Positions 43,383-52,732 of a stretch of DNA of 64,000 nt are shown in pieces. Position numbers and translations under genes: made by a program. This stretch comes from G963662675 sp963676845 (lineage in GTDB: Bacteria; Bacteroidota; Bacteroidia; Bacteroidales; Prolixibacteraceae): NCBI GenBank assembly GCA_963676845.2, contig CAXXKK010000011.1, positions 124,001 to 188,000 of the forward strand. Reading direction: 5' to 3'. How positions within the stretch are numbered: position 1 is the first letter of the stretch; every line of letters begins with the position of its first letter. The notes under the pieces were generated by a model. That model did not search any database, was not told the origin of the DNA, and worked only from the letters and a program-made list of their open reading frames with translations.

Positions 43383-46373
43383 ATGCAAAACAAAGGACTA
43401 ATAAGAACTTTTGCCATCTTAATGGCATTGGTATGTGCTTATCAGCTCATGTTTACCTTTAAAGCGAGACAGGTAGAAAATGATGCTGCGGAATATGCAC
43501 AAGGTGACGAAAACAAAGAGTCACTTTACCTTGATTCTATTTCCGGGGAAAATGTGTACAATTTTCTGGGACTTAAAAAGTACACTTACAAAGAGGTTAA
43601 AGCCTATGAAATGAACCTGGGTCTTGACCTTAAAGGTGGTATGAACGTAACCCTTGAAATTTCAGTGGTTGACCTCATCAAAGCTTTATCAAACAACAGT
43701 CAGGATGCAACATTCAATGCGGCCATCAAACGTGCGCAGGAAATGCAAATGGACAGTCAGGATGACTTCGTTACGCTTTTCGGGCGTGCTTTCGAAGAAG
43801 TTGATCCAAATGCAAGTTTAGCTGCAATTTTCAACACTCTTGAACTAAAAGACAAGGTTAAGTATAACTCAACAAACCAAGAAGTAATAAGAGTTATCCG
43901 CGAAGAAACAGATGCTGCTATCGATAATGCTTTCAACATTATCCGTACACGTATTGACCGTTTTGGGGTTGCGCAACCTAACATTCAGCAACTTCAAACT
44001 AAAGGACGTATTTTGGTTGAACTTCCAGGTGTTGACAACCCGGAACGTGTACGTTCATTATTACAGGGAACTGCTCAGTTGGAATTCTGGGAAACTTATG
44101 ACAACAGTGAAGTATATCAATATTTAGAAGAAATAAATGCTAAGATTGTTGAAGTTCAGGAATTAGAATCTCCAAAAGAAGTTGAAGAAGCGACTGATGA
44201 AGTTTCTGATACTGCGACAGAAGAAACTGATGACAGTCTATTAGCTGAGCTTCAGGAAAGTGAAAGTGACAGCACTGATACTTCGGCTCTGGATGATATG
44301 CAAAGTGCATACCCATTATTCTCTGTGCTTTCTCCAAGCGTATCACAAAATATGCAACTATACTCAGGTCCTGTTGTTGGTACTGCACACTACACAGATA
44401 CAGCTACTGTAAATGGCTACCTGAATATGCCTCAGGTACAAAGTATCATTCCTCGTGACCTGGATTTCAAATGGACATCTAAAGCTATTGATGAAGAAGA
44501 AAACTACTTCTATTTAATAGCAATTAAAGTTACCAGCCGTGATGGACAACCTCCATTAACAGGTGATGTAATTACAGATGCACGTCAGGACTACCAATCG
44601 GGAACCAGCCGCCCTGAAGTTACCATGAATATGAATGCTGAAGGTGCAAACACCTGGGCCAGACTTACAAAAGAAAATATTGGTAAATCTATCGCCATCG
44701 TTTTGGATGGATATGTTCGTTCTTTCCCTACCGTAAACGGTGAAATTACAGGTGGACGTTCCAGCATTACAGGACTGGAAACTGTGGAAGAAGCAAAAGA
44801 CCTTGCAAACATTCTTAAGTCTGGGAAAATGCCGGCTCCTGCGCGTATTATCCAGGAAGAAGTTGTTGGGCCATCTTTGGGACAGGAAGCAATTAACAGT
44901 GGTTTAATCTCATTCATTATTGCTTTCGTTTTGGTATTGATTTACATGTTCTCATTCTACAGTAAGAAAGCTGGCTTGGCCGCTAACCTTGCATTGATTG
45001 CCAACTTATTCTTCATCATGGGTATTCTTGCTTCTATTGGAGCAGTGCTTACTCTTCCAGGTATTGCCGGTATTGTATTGACCATTGGTATGTCGGTTGA
45101 TGCCAACGTACTTATCTTCGAACGTATTCAAGAAGAAATCAAGGCAGGTAAAGGATTGAAACTGGCCATTACTGACGGTTATAAAAATGCATACTCTGCA
45201 ATTATTGACGGACAGGTAACAACATTACTTACCGGGGTTGTTCTTTACATGTTTGGTTCTGGTCCGATTAAAGGTTTCGCAACAACTTTGATCATCGGTA
45301 TCTTTACGTCATTATTCTCAGCAATCTTCCTTACTCGTTTAACTTTTGAACGTAGTCTTTCTAAAGGTAGCAAAATCACATTTACATCGAAAGCAACTGA
45401 TAACTGGTTGAGAAATGCCCAGATTAAATTTCTTGAAAAACGTAAAATTGCCTATGCAATCTCAGCAATCCTAATTGTTATTTCATTGGGTTCTATCTTT
45501 ACAAGAGGATTTAACTATGGTATCGACTTTAAAGGTGGACGTACTTATGTTGTTCGTTTTGATGAGGATGTAAAAGTTGGTGAAGTTGGAGATGCACTAG
45601 CTGATGTATATGGAGAGGCTCCTGAAGTAAAAACTTACGGTAGTAGTAACCAGGTAAAAATTACAACTGAGTATAAAATTGATGATTTAACAGCAACTGT
45701 TGATAATGAAGTAGAGCAATTATTGTTACAGGGACTTCAACAAGCCGGATACATTGGTTCTGATATTGACATGGTTGAGTTTGATGCTGATTACAGACTA
45801 AGCTCACAGAAGGTTGGTCCTACAATCTCTGATGATATCAAAACAGATGCATTAATATCTATCTTCTTCTCGCTTGTTATCATCTTCATGTACATTCTAA
45901 TTCGTTTCCGGAACTGGCAATATGGTCTGGGTGCTGTTGCTGCATTATTCCACGATACCATTATTACACTGGGTATCTTCTCATTATTCCATGGTTTACT
46001 TCCATTCTCTTTGGAAATTGACCAGGCTTTTATTGCAGCAATCCTGACTGTGGTTGGTTACTCGATTAACGATACCGTGGTTGTATTTGACCGTATTCGT
46101 GAATACTTCCACATTCATCCAAAACGCCAAAAGGATGTCAATATGGATGAAGCGATGAACTCTACATTACGTCGTACCTTCAGTACTTCATTAAGTACAT
46201 TCGTCGTAATTCTTGCAATCTTCCTGTTTGGAGGAACATCAATTCAAGGATTTACTTTTGCATTACTTATTGGTGTGTTAGTAGGTACATATTCATCTCT
46301 ATTCGTTGCAACTCCAATTGTATACGACACACAAAAACGTGTTGAAAAAGTAGTAAGTAAAAAAAAGAAGTAA
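43383..46373 (+). CDS. secDF: SecDF fusion, protein export membrane protein
   Basis: SecDF uses the proton gradient to pull secreted proteins through the SecYEG channel. The 996-residue chain joins SecD and SecF, each with six membrane helices. SecD part: first helix TFAILMALVCAYQLMFTF, then the periplasmic domain with LGLDLKGGMNVTLE and the P1 base including an acidic insertion (EEATDEVSDTATEETDDS), and helices with IAGIVLTIGMSVDANVLIFERI. SecF part: GIDFKGGRTYVVRF and VGYSINDTVVVFDRIRE. The fusion is usual in Bacteroidota. A strong terminator follows. Confidence 0.97.
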   Translation: MQNKGLIRTFAILMALVCAYQLMFTFKARQVENDAAEYAQGDENKESLYLDSISGENVYNFLGLKKYTYKEVKAYEMNLGLDLKGGMNVTLEISVVDLIKALSNNSQDATFNAAIKRAQEMQMDSQDDFVTLFGRAFEEVDPNASLAAIFNTLELKDKVKYNSTNQEVIRVIREETDAAIDNAFNIIRTRIDRFGVAQPNIQQLQTKGRILVELPGVDNPERVRSLLQGTAQLEFWETYDNSEVYQYLEEINAKIVEVQELESPKEVEEATDEVSDTATEETDDSLLAELQESESDSTDTSALDDMQSAYPLFSVLSPSVSQNMQLYSGPVVGTAHYTDTATVNGYLNMPQVQSIIPRDLDFKWTSKAIDEEENYFYLIAIKVTSRDGQPPLTGDVITDARQDYQSGTSRPEVTMNMNAEGANTWARLTKENIGKSIAIVLDGYVRSFPTVNGEITGGRSSITGLETVEEAKDLANILKSGKMPAPARIIQEEVVGPSLGQEAINSGLISFIIAFVLVLIYMFSFYSKKAGLAANLALIANLFFIMGILASIGAVLTLPGIAGIVLTIGMSVDANVLIFERIQEEIKAGKGLKLAITDGYKNAYSAIIDGQVTTLLTGVVLYMFGSGPIKGFATTLIIGIFTSLFSAIFLTRLTFERSLSKGSKITFTSKATDNWLRNAQIKFLEKRKIAYAISAILIVISLGSIFTRGFNYGIDFKGGRTYVVRFDEDVKVGEVGDALADVYGEAPEVKTYGSSNQVKITTEYKIDDLTATVDNEVEQLLLQGLQQAGYIGSDIDMVEFDADYRLSSQKVGPTISDDIKTDALISIFFSLVIIFMYILIRFRNWQYGLGAVAALFHDTIITLGIFSLFHGLLPFSLEIDQAFIAAILTVVGYSINDTVVVFDRIREYFHIHPKRQKDVNMDEAMNSTLRRTFSTSLSTFVVILAIFLFGGTSIQGFTFALLIGVLVGTYSSLFVATPIVYDTQKRVEKVVSKKKK

Positions 46374-46388
46374 AATTCTCTTAATTCT

Positions 46389-46433
46389 ATAATAGAAAAG
46401 CCGGTCTTGTTTTAAGACCGGCTTTTCTATTAT
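46389..46433. terminator. Bidirectional terminator between secDF and the FadL-type gene
   Basis: A perfect 20-bp stem (46389-46408 with 46414-46433; core AAGCCGGTCTT/AAGACCGGCTT) with a five-base loop separates two convergent genes. Confidence 0.9.
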
Positions 46434-46459
46434 CATAACCTGAATCTCTTCTATATTAG

Positions 46460-47752
46460 TTAGAATGAATAACCCAAGCTAAATTCAAACTGGCTCATAT
46501 TTAAACTTATTTCCTGAGCACCGGGAACTTCCATTGGGTTGGACCCCACAACTTCTCCCTCAGGAGCATACATAAATGAAACATGTATTGCATTTCCTTT
46601 TCTTTTATCTATAAATCTTGAAACACCCGCAGTCACATGTGTTTCTGTCACCCCTGGAGCCAAAATATTAAACATCATTTCACTATCAGGAATAGGTTGT
46701 TTTCCGTATGAACCTCCTGCTCTATAGACCCAGTTGGAACGATAAGGACTATACTCAACACCCAATTTATAAATCATCATAGATTGCCATCCAAAGCCAG
46801 CTCCATCATCCGAACCCAGTAATCCTCCCACAAGAGCACCCATTTCATCAAATTGAAATTTGTCCAGACCATTATTGATAGCTTTTACTTCGCTATAGTT
46901 TATCCTTTTTACATCAGCAACTAAAGTAACCTCACGGCTTATCTCATATGCAATACCCGCCGTCCATACCGATGGAACATCAAAATCACCAGCTTCAGCA
47001 AAAAGCCCGGCATACTCTTCAAATTCAGTCATGTACATCTTAGATTGATATTGTAGTCCAACGGTTAAAGCATCAGTTAACTGTCCCAGATAACCTACCT
47101 TAAACCCAAAACCATAGGAATAATCAAGGTCATTTCCTGTAAGTTTAGTAGGATCACTTGAATATCCTGAAAAAGATTCCAATCCGTTGGCTTCAAACAT
47201 CTGAAATCCTCCCATTAAACTTATCCCAACACTATGGTTTTCATTTAATTTGGTAGAATACGTAACATCGGTAAATAGCTGAGATAAATTTACTCCCGTA
47301 GGTTTATTGGTGTAAAATGTTGAATCAGGGTATTCGGTATTCATTCCTCCATTCCCATAAATAGAAACACCCAAAGTGGAATTTCCCTGACTATCCATAA
47401 GCCAGTTTCCCCCAATTGAAGGAATAATAAAGAATGGCTTGTCACTTTCCACAGTGCCCTGCTTTAATCCAAAGGTTCCCATCTGGCCTGATGGAAAACC
47501 TGAAATAGTATACTTTCTATTGGGACTAAATAAGGACACCCCAACCTCCCATCCATCTCCATAAAAGACATGAGCTGCTGGGTTCCCTCCGATAAGAGAA
47601 GTTGAATAAAGAGCCACACCAGCTCCGGCGAATCCTCTACTTTGAGCATTATAACCAAGACTAAAATACCCATCCGTTGCACTTGCTGTCATTCCAAATA
47701 GAAACATCATGATAACGACAGCATTAAGACGTTGTCTAATTTTTCCTTTCAT
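46460..47752 (-). CDS. OmpP1/FadL-family outer-membrane transporter
   Basis: The family forms 14-strand barrels that pass hydrophobic molecules such as fatty acids. From the ATG at 47752 (MKGKIRQRLNAVVIMMFLFGMTASA) the protein has a signal peptide; the longer frame adds nine residues. The mature start GYFSLGYNAQSRGFAGAGVALYST matches the FadL N-terminal hatch. Repeated amphipathic strands follow, and the last residues are FEFSLGYSF with terminal Phe, as for barrel assembly. Length (430) is normal. Confidence 0.9.
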   Translation of the reverse strand: MKGKIRQRLNAVVIMMFLFGMTASATDGYFSLGYNAQSRGFAGAGVALYSTSLIGGNPAAHVFYGDGWEVGVSLFSPNRKYTISGFPSGQMGTFGLKQGTVESDKPFFIIPSIGGNWLMDSQGNSTLGVSIYGNGGMNTEYPDSTFYTNKPTGVNLSQLFTDVTYSTKLNENHSVGISLMGGFQMFEANGLESFSGYSSDPTKLTGNDLDYSYGFGFKVGYLGQLTDALTVGLQYQSKMYMTEFEEYAGLFAEAGDFDVPSVWTAGIAYEISREVTLVADVKRINYSEVKAINNGLDKFQFDEMGALVGGLLGSDDGAGFGWQSMMIYKLGVEYSPYRSNWVYRAGGSYGKQPIPDSEMMFNILAPGVTETHVTAGVSRFIDKRKGNAIHVSFMYAPEGEVVGSNPMEVPGAQEISLNMSQFEFSLGYSF

Positions 47753-48015
47753 AAATCTAAATTTAATGTTAATCCACACAGCACTAATAACTTAAATTAC
47801 AGTATTTTGTTCAAATACGAATAATAATCATCAAATGATACAAAATAGGTTTTCTTATTTACAGCCTCACACAAACAACCCAGGGTCCAGATTTAATGTT
47901 ATATGCTTATTAATTTTAGCTAAATCATAATAATGAATCCCCCTATTTTTTTCTGTTATTCGGTTAATAAGTAGTTTTGCCTTAATTTTTTGATCTAATT
48001 TATAGAAGGCTGGTT

Positions 48016-48360
48016 TTGAGAATATTGATTACAATATCATTCCTTGTGTGTTTTTTCTTGAATGCAAATTCATTCACTAAAAAAGAATACTTCCCTGAAC
48101 TTGATAATATCGAGTTTTCGGAACAACTTGCAAAGAATGAGCAACAAAAAGATCAAACTGAAATTTGGGATGCTATTGAGATAGATGAAGAGAGTAAGAA
48201 TATCACGAAAAAAATATTACATCACCCAACGCAGATAAGTAAAACCAGCATATACCTATCATTTATTACTCACACAGTTTCTTCACCAATAGAAGCAAAA
48301 AACCTTATAGGTCACTGGTTAAGATTTACCGAAAACCTCCCTCCTCCTTATTCAGTATAA
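48016..48360 (+). CDS. Small secreted protein of unknown function
   Basis: The 114-residue protein reads from a TTG at 48016, about 36 bases after a -7 box TAGTTTTG (47972-47979). The signal peptide is RILITISFLVCFFLNANSF. The mature part is acidic (PELDNIEFSEQLAKNEQQKDQTEIWDAIEIDEES) and ends in a proline-rich tail (ENLPPPYSV). No family recognised. It lies 44 bases ahead of trkH and may be in the same transcript. Confidence 0.5.
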   Translation: MRILITISFLVCFFLNANSFTKKEYFPELDNIEFSEQLAKNEQQKDQTEIWDAIEIDEESKNITKKILHHPTQISKTSIYLSFITHTVSSPIEAKNLIGHWLRFTENLPPPYSV

Positions 48361-48403
48361 ATTAACTGTTTTCTAAAACATAAGTTTTATTTCTGAATAA
48401 TAT

Positions 48404-49864
48404 ATGATGAAAAAAAATATTAATCTTGCGATTATACTACATATCATCTCGATAATTGTGTTGTTTGAAGGTATTTTTATGCTCCCGACGCTTGGTATTT
48501 CTTTATTTTACCATGAGGGATTATTAAAAGAACTTGCCCAAGCAACATTTTTCACGTTACTCGCGGGAGGAATACTTTATGTTACTACCTGGAGATCAAG
48601 GCAGGCTGAACCAGGTGTAAGAGAAAGCCTTTTTATTGCATCTTTAGGCTGGTTGGTTCTTGCCTTTTTTGGTTGTGTGCCTTACTTATTTACACATTCA
48701 ATCCCCAGATTTGTTGATGCCTACTTTGAATCAATGTCAGGATTTACAACAACCGGATCATCTATTCTTACTAATATTGAAGCTCTACCACATAGTATAT
48801 TACTCTGGAGAAGTGAAACTCACTGGATTGGGGGTATGGGGATTATTGTTCTGGTAATTGCAATTATGCCGTTCTTAAAAACAAATGGAATAAACTTATT
48901 TAGCTCGGAAGCTTCTGTTGTTGTCGATGAGAAAGTTTCTACTAAAGTACGGTATGTTGCCCGAAATATTTGGTTAATCTATATTGGCCTAACATTTATA
49001 GAAACAATTCTTCTTTTACTTGGAGGCATGCCTCTTTTTGACAGCATATGCCACTCCTTCGCAACCGTTGCCACAGGGGGATTTTCTACTCAAAATGCCA
49101 GCATCACAAATTATTCCGCATACATTCAGTATATAATCATGCTTTTTATGCTGCTGTCGGGAATCAATTTTTCGCTTCATGTGCTTTCACTTCAGGGAAA
49201 AGTAAAAACAGCCCTTAAAAACCAAGAGCTTCATTTATACATCAAGATAATCCTAATAATAGGTTTTATATTGACCTTTCTTTTGTTTTTTAATCAACAC
49301 ATTAGTTTTGAAAAAGCATTCCGTGATTCATTTTTTCAGGTTATCTCTGTGATTACCGCAACAGGATTTGCTACAGCTGATTATTTAATCTGGCCTGTAC
49401 AAGGAATTATTCTCATTGCTTTTTTAATGCTCATTGGAGCTTGTGCCGGTTCTACCGGTGGAGGTGTAAAAGTCATTCGGCATGTTATCAATTTCCAATA
49501 TCTAAAGCAAACCATAAAACGAATGCTTCACCCCAATGCAGTCTTCAATATCAGGTATAACAATCATATTCTTTCAAATTCTCAGGTTACAAGTGTGATG
49601 ACTTTCATCATCATTTATTATGGGATAGTAGTTTCCGGAACTTTCTTATTAACTGCTTTAGGAAACGATTGGGCTACTTCATTTGGTTCAGTACTCACGA
49701 CAATGGGAGGAGTAGGTCCCGGATTCGGGAAAGTTGGACCAGCCTCAAACTTTGCTGAAATTTCAGACACCTCAAAATATCTTTTATCCTTGTTTATGTT
49801 GATTGGCAGATTGGAAATATTCCCGGTTCTCACCCTGTTTACAAAGTGGTTCTGGAGAACTTAA
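48404..49864 (+). CDS. trkH: TrkH-family potassium uptake protein
   Basis: TrkH is the ion-conducting subunit of Trk potassium uptake in the inner membrane. The 486-residue protein has about twelve hydrophobic segments arranged as four helix-pore-helix repeats. Selectivity-filter regions are recognisable: SGFTTTGSS, CHSFATVATGGFST, ISVITATGFATAD and SVLTTMGGVGPGFG. A regulatory TrkA partner is not in the neighbourhood. The start MMKKNINLAIILHI fits. Confidence 0.93.
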   Translation: MMKKNINLAIILHIISIIVLFEGIFMLPTLGISLFYHEGLLKELAQATFFTLLAGGILYVTTWRSRQAEPGVRESLFIASLGWLVLAFFGCVPYLFTHSIPRFVDAYFESMSGFTTTGSSILTNIEALPHSILLWRSETHWIGGMGIIVLVIAIMPFLKTNGINLFSSEASVVVDEKVSTKVRYVARNIWLIYIGLTFIETILLLLGGMPLFDSICHSFATVATGGFSTQNASITNYSAYIQYIIMLFMLLSGINFSLHVLSLQGKVKTALKNQELHLYIKIILIIGFILTFLLFFNQHISFEKAFRDSFFQVISVITATGFATADYLIWPVQGIILIAFLMLIGACAGSTGGGVKVIRHVINFQYLKQTIKRMLHPNAVFNIRYNNHILSNSQVTSVMTFIIIYYGIVVSGTFLLTALGNDWATSFGSVLTTMGGVGPGFGKVGPASNFAEISDTSKYLLSLFMLIGRLEIFPVLTLFTKWFWRT

Positions 49865-50078
49865 TACTGATTAGTTTGCTGTCTTTCAATAGTCAATTTG
49901 AGTAAATCTTTACTTCTTCTTATACCTCTTCCTCGACAACACAGGAGACTAAAATCCTAATCTCCCAAACAGAAATAAAAACTTGCATTCTAAAACATGT
50001 AATTTTGGATCAGTTAAGTAGAATCCGACCAAGGATTTACTAAACTAGTTTGTATATTTGTGCAAAATTTTTAAAACG

Positions 50079-50498
50079 ATGATTCATTCAATATTATTCA
50101 TAAGTGGTGGTGAGATTGTTCTGGTGCTCATACTCGCATTACTTTTCTTTGGAGCAAAATCTATCCCTGATATTGCTCGTGTTTTAGGAAAAGGAGTTCG
50201 TGAGTTTAGAAAAGCAACTGATGAAATTAAACGTGAATTAGATACACATACCGGAGATATTCAAAAAGATATCAACCAAGCAAAATCCTCTATCCAAAGC
50301 AACACCAATAAGATTAAGTCCAATATCGATAAAGCGACAAACCCAATTAAAGCAGGTACTGACAAGCTTAAGGAAGATGTAAAAAAAGCAACTTCTTCGG
50401 TTCAGAAAGAAGCGTCAAATACAGCAGATCAGGTAAATAAAACAACAGCTACGAAAAGTGCCGGGGACAAAAAAGAGGGAACAGAAGCTAAATCCTAA
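50079..50498 (+). CDS. tatA: Twin-arginine translocase subunit TatA/E-like
   Basis: TatA forms the pore of the folded-protein export system. From the ATG at 50079 (MIHSILFISGGEIVLVLILALLFFGAKSIPDIARVLGKGVREFRKATDEIK) the protein has the short membrane helix, the FGxxxIP hinge, and the amphipathic helix of TatA. The C-terminal 80 residues are an unusually long Lys/Ser/Thr-rich helical tail. A -7 box TATATTTG lies at 50053-50060, so the start at 50058 is excluded. It precedes lolD by 18 bases. Total 139 residues, longer than typical TatA. Confidence 0.88.
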   Translation: MIHSILFISGGEIVLVLILALLFFGAKSIPDIARVLGKGVREFRKATDEIKRELDTHTGDIQKDINQAKSSIQSNTNKIKSNIDKATNPIKAGTDKLKEDVKKATSSVQKEASNTADQVNKTTATKSAGDKKEGTEAKS

Positions 50499-50516
50499 AT
50501 CAAAAAACGGTTTATT

Positions 50517-51170
50517 TTGATAAAGGCTGAAAACATTACAAAATCTTTTGGAGACCTTCAGGTTTTAAAAGGCATAAATTTAGAGATACCTAAAGGGAAG
50601 CTTTACTCAATTGTTGGTCCCAGTGGAGCTGGGAAAACAACCTTATTACAAATTCTGGGAACGCTTAGTAATCCCGACTCTGGAAATGTTGAGATTAATT
50701 CAAAGAATGTTTTTTCCTTTAACGAAAAAAAACTGGCTGCATTTCGTAACCAGGAGATCGGTTTCGTTTTTCAGTTTCATTACCTCCTCCCTGAATTCAC
50801 AGCTCTTGAGAATGTTTGTATCCCTGCTTTTATCGCTAAAAAATCGAAAAAAGAATCGGAAGACAAGGCTAAAGAATTACTCAATTTCCTGGGGCTTGGC
50901 GAACGCTTAACTCACAAACCGACAGAGCTTTCAGGAGGAGAACGACAACGCGTAGCAGTTGCCCGGGCATTAATTAATGATCCGGCAGTAATAATGGCAG
51001 ATGAGCCCTCTGGTAGTTTGGATACAAAAAACAGAAACGACATGCACGATCTGCTTTTCAAGCTCCGCGACGAATTTAACCAAACTCTAGTAATCGTTAC
51101 TCACGATGAAAACTTTGCCAGTCAATCTGATAAAATCATAAGAATGAAGGATGGGAAAATAGAAGAATAA
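50517..51170 (+). CDS. lolD: LolD-type ABC transporter ATPase
   Basis: LolD powers release of lipoproteins from the inner membrane, with LolC/E. The 217-residue protein reads from a TTG (MIKAENITKSFG). Walker A is GPSGAGKT at about 34-41, the Q-loop FVFQFHYLLPEFTALENV is characteristic of the LolD/MacB class, the signature is LSGGERQRVAVARAL, and Walker B is VIMADEPSGSLD. No membrane subunit is adjacent, so the partner must be elsewhere; a different MacB-like role is possible. Confidence 0.88.
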   Translation: MIKAENITKSFGDLQVLKGINLEIPKGKLYSIVGPSGAGKTTLLQILGTLSNPDSGNVEINSKNVFSFNEKKLAAFRNQEIGFVFQFHYLLPEFTALENVCIPAFIAKKSKKESEDKAKELLNFLGLGERLTHKPTELSGGERQRVAVARALINDPAVIMADEPSGSLDTKNRNDMHDLLFKLRDEFNQTLVIVTHDENFASQSDKIIRMKDGKIEE

Positions 51171-51174
51171 GCCA

Positions 51175-51961
51175 ATGATGGACTTTTACACCTTAAAAGA
51201 AATTCTGGAAGAAAAAACCAATCTATACAACCAACCAGCCTTTATTGAAAACGATCCAATACAAATTCCCCGACAATTCGCTCAAAAAGAAAACATTGAG
51301 ATATCCGGATTCCTGGCAGCAAGTATTGCCTGGGGACAACGAAAAACGATCATCAACAATGCAACACGACTAATAACATTGATGGGCAATAATCCCTATT
51401 CTTTTCTGAAAAATACGACAGAAAAAGATTGGGATGAATTCTTAGATTTTAAACATCGTACTTTTAATGGTACAGATTGCCTCTTCTTTTTACGTTCTCT
51501 GAAAAACATCTACGAGAATCATGGAGGGCTTGAACAAGTTTTCACGACAGGATTTCAGAAAGATCAAAACATTGCATCCTCATTACGCTATTTCAGAAAC
51601 GTGTTTTTTTGAAGTTGAACATGAATCTAGATCTCAAAAACATATATCCAACATCGACAAAGGAGCTTCCGCAAAACGCTTGAACATGTTCCTTCGATGG
51701 ATGGTTCGAAAAGATAATTCCGGTGTAGACTTTGGCTTATGGAAATCTATCCCCATGTCAGCTCTATTAATTCCACTGGATGTACATACCGGCACTCAAG
51801 CCAGAGGCTTAGGCCTTCTAAAACGCAAACAAAATGACTGGAAAGCAGTTATTGAACTAACAGAACAGTTACGCAAATTTGATCCCTGTGACCCTATAAA
51901 ATTTGACTTTGCCTTATTTGGAATGGGAGCCATAGGAAGTCATAGAATTACAAATACTTAA
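51175..51961 (+). CDS. TIGR02757-family protein (frame broken by one extra T)
   Basis: The frame from 51175 (MMDFYTLKEILEEKTNLYN) runs through ASIAWGQRKTIINNATRLITLMG to SSLRYFRNVFF, then stops in a run of seven T (51604-51610). With six T it continues EVEHESRSQKHISNIDKGASAKRLNMFLRWMVRKD to 51961, making 261 residues, the normal length for this conserved, uncharacterised family. The protein is helical, with KGASAKRLNMFLRWMVR and PLDVHTGTQARGLGL as conserved blocks resembling a helix-hairpin DNA-glycosylase-like fold. It starts 4 bases after lolD. Confidence 0.82.
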
Positions 51962-52081
51962 GGCTATTATACTGTTTTAAGTCCCTTTTCTTCCGTGAGA
52001 TATGTTTTTTTAAACAAAACGAGACTTTAATTAATTTTTAATCTTGTTTTATTTAATGATTTAACTAAATTGTACTTTAAA

Positions 52082-52101
52082 TCTGATCTTATAAGATCAG
52101 A
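52082..52101. promoter_or_regulatory. Perfect 20-bp palindrome upstream of the receiver gene
   Basis: TCTGATCTTA followed directly by TAAGATCAGA, with no gap, ends 53 bases before the next start codon. With no loop it is a better candidate for a dimer-binding operator than for a terminator. Confidence 0.45.
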
Positions 52102-52154
52102 CTATGTGTGATTAAGAGACAGTTAATATTTTTTAGTAAAAAACATTACAAAAA

Positions 52155-52655
52155 ATGAAGAGCGTAGAAAACCCTTTAATCTTTATCGTTGATGATAATA
52201 AGTTATATACGAAAGTAATTGTCACTTTCCTTAAAACCCACAAATTCACTAATGTTGAGACTTTTACCAGTGGTGAAGATGTCCTAAAAGAGCTTAAAAG
52301 AAAACCAGATATCATGATACTGGATTACCTTCTGGGAGGAATTGATGGATTAGAGGTTTTAAAAAAAGCCAAAGAAATTGCTCCGGAAGTTGATGTTATT
52401 TTCTTATCTGGACAAGAGAATATTAATGTAGTAGTAGATGCTGTTAATCACGGGGCCGACTATTACCTGGTAAAAAATAACCCGGAAACAATGAATAATC
52501 TAATCAGAAGGTTAGATAAGATTTTAACCGTTCATAAAGTATCGGCAACACATAAACGTTTTAAAACCGGGGTAACTTTCTTTTTCATCTTATTAGTAGT
52601 ATTTATTATCGTTATCATATTAATTGCGCAAAAAGTTGGATTCTCATATAATTAA
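52155..52655 (+). CDS. Receiver-domain protein with C-terminal membrane anchor
   Basis: Residues 1-125 are a response-regulator receiver domain: acidic pair in IVDDNKLY (about 12-15), phosphoacceptor in IMILDYLLGG (about 56), switch Ser in VIFLSGQEN, and Lys in DYYLVKNNPE. After a short basic linker (THKRFKTG) a single transmembrane helix at about 140-160 (VTFFFILLVVFIIVIILIA) ends the protein. There is no DNA-binding or enzymatic output domain. A membrane-tethered receiver without output is unusual. It may be a phosphate sink or an interaction hub. The kinase is not nearby. Confidence 0.85.
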   Translation: MKSVENPLIFIVDDNKLYTKVIVTFLKTHKFTNVETFTSGEDVLKELKRKPDIMILDYLLGGIDGLEVLKKAKEIAPEVDVIFLSGQENINVVVDAVNHGADYYLVKNNPETMNNLIRRLDKILTVHKVSATHKRFKTGVTFFFILLVVFIIVIILIAQKVGFSYN

Positions 52656-52670
52656 GGTTATTCAAAAATA

Positions 52671-52708
52671 AACAGAAAGGCCAACCTAATTAGGTTGGCC
52701 TTTCTGTT
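52671..52708. terminator. Bidirectional terminator between the receiver and S41 protease genes
   Basis: A 38-bp fully self-complementary sequence with core AAAGGCCAACCT/AGGTTGGCCTTT lies between two convergent genes. Confidence 0.88.
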
Positions 52709-52732
52709 TATGTAGAGATTCTTACTATTCTT

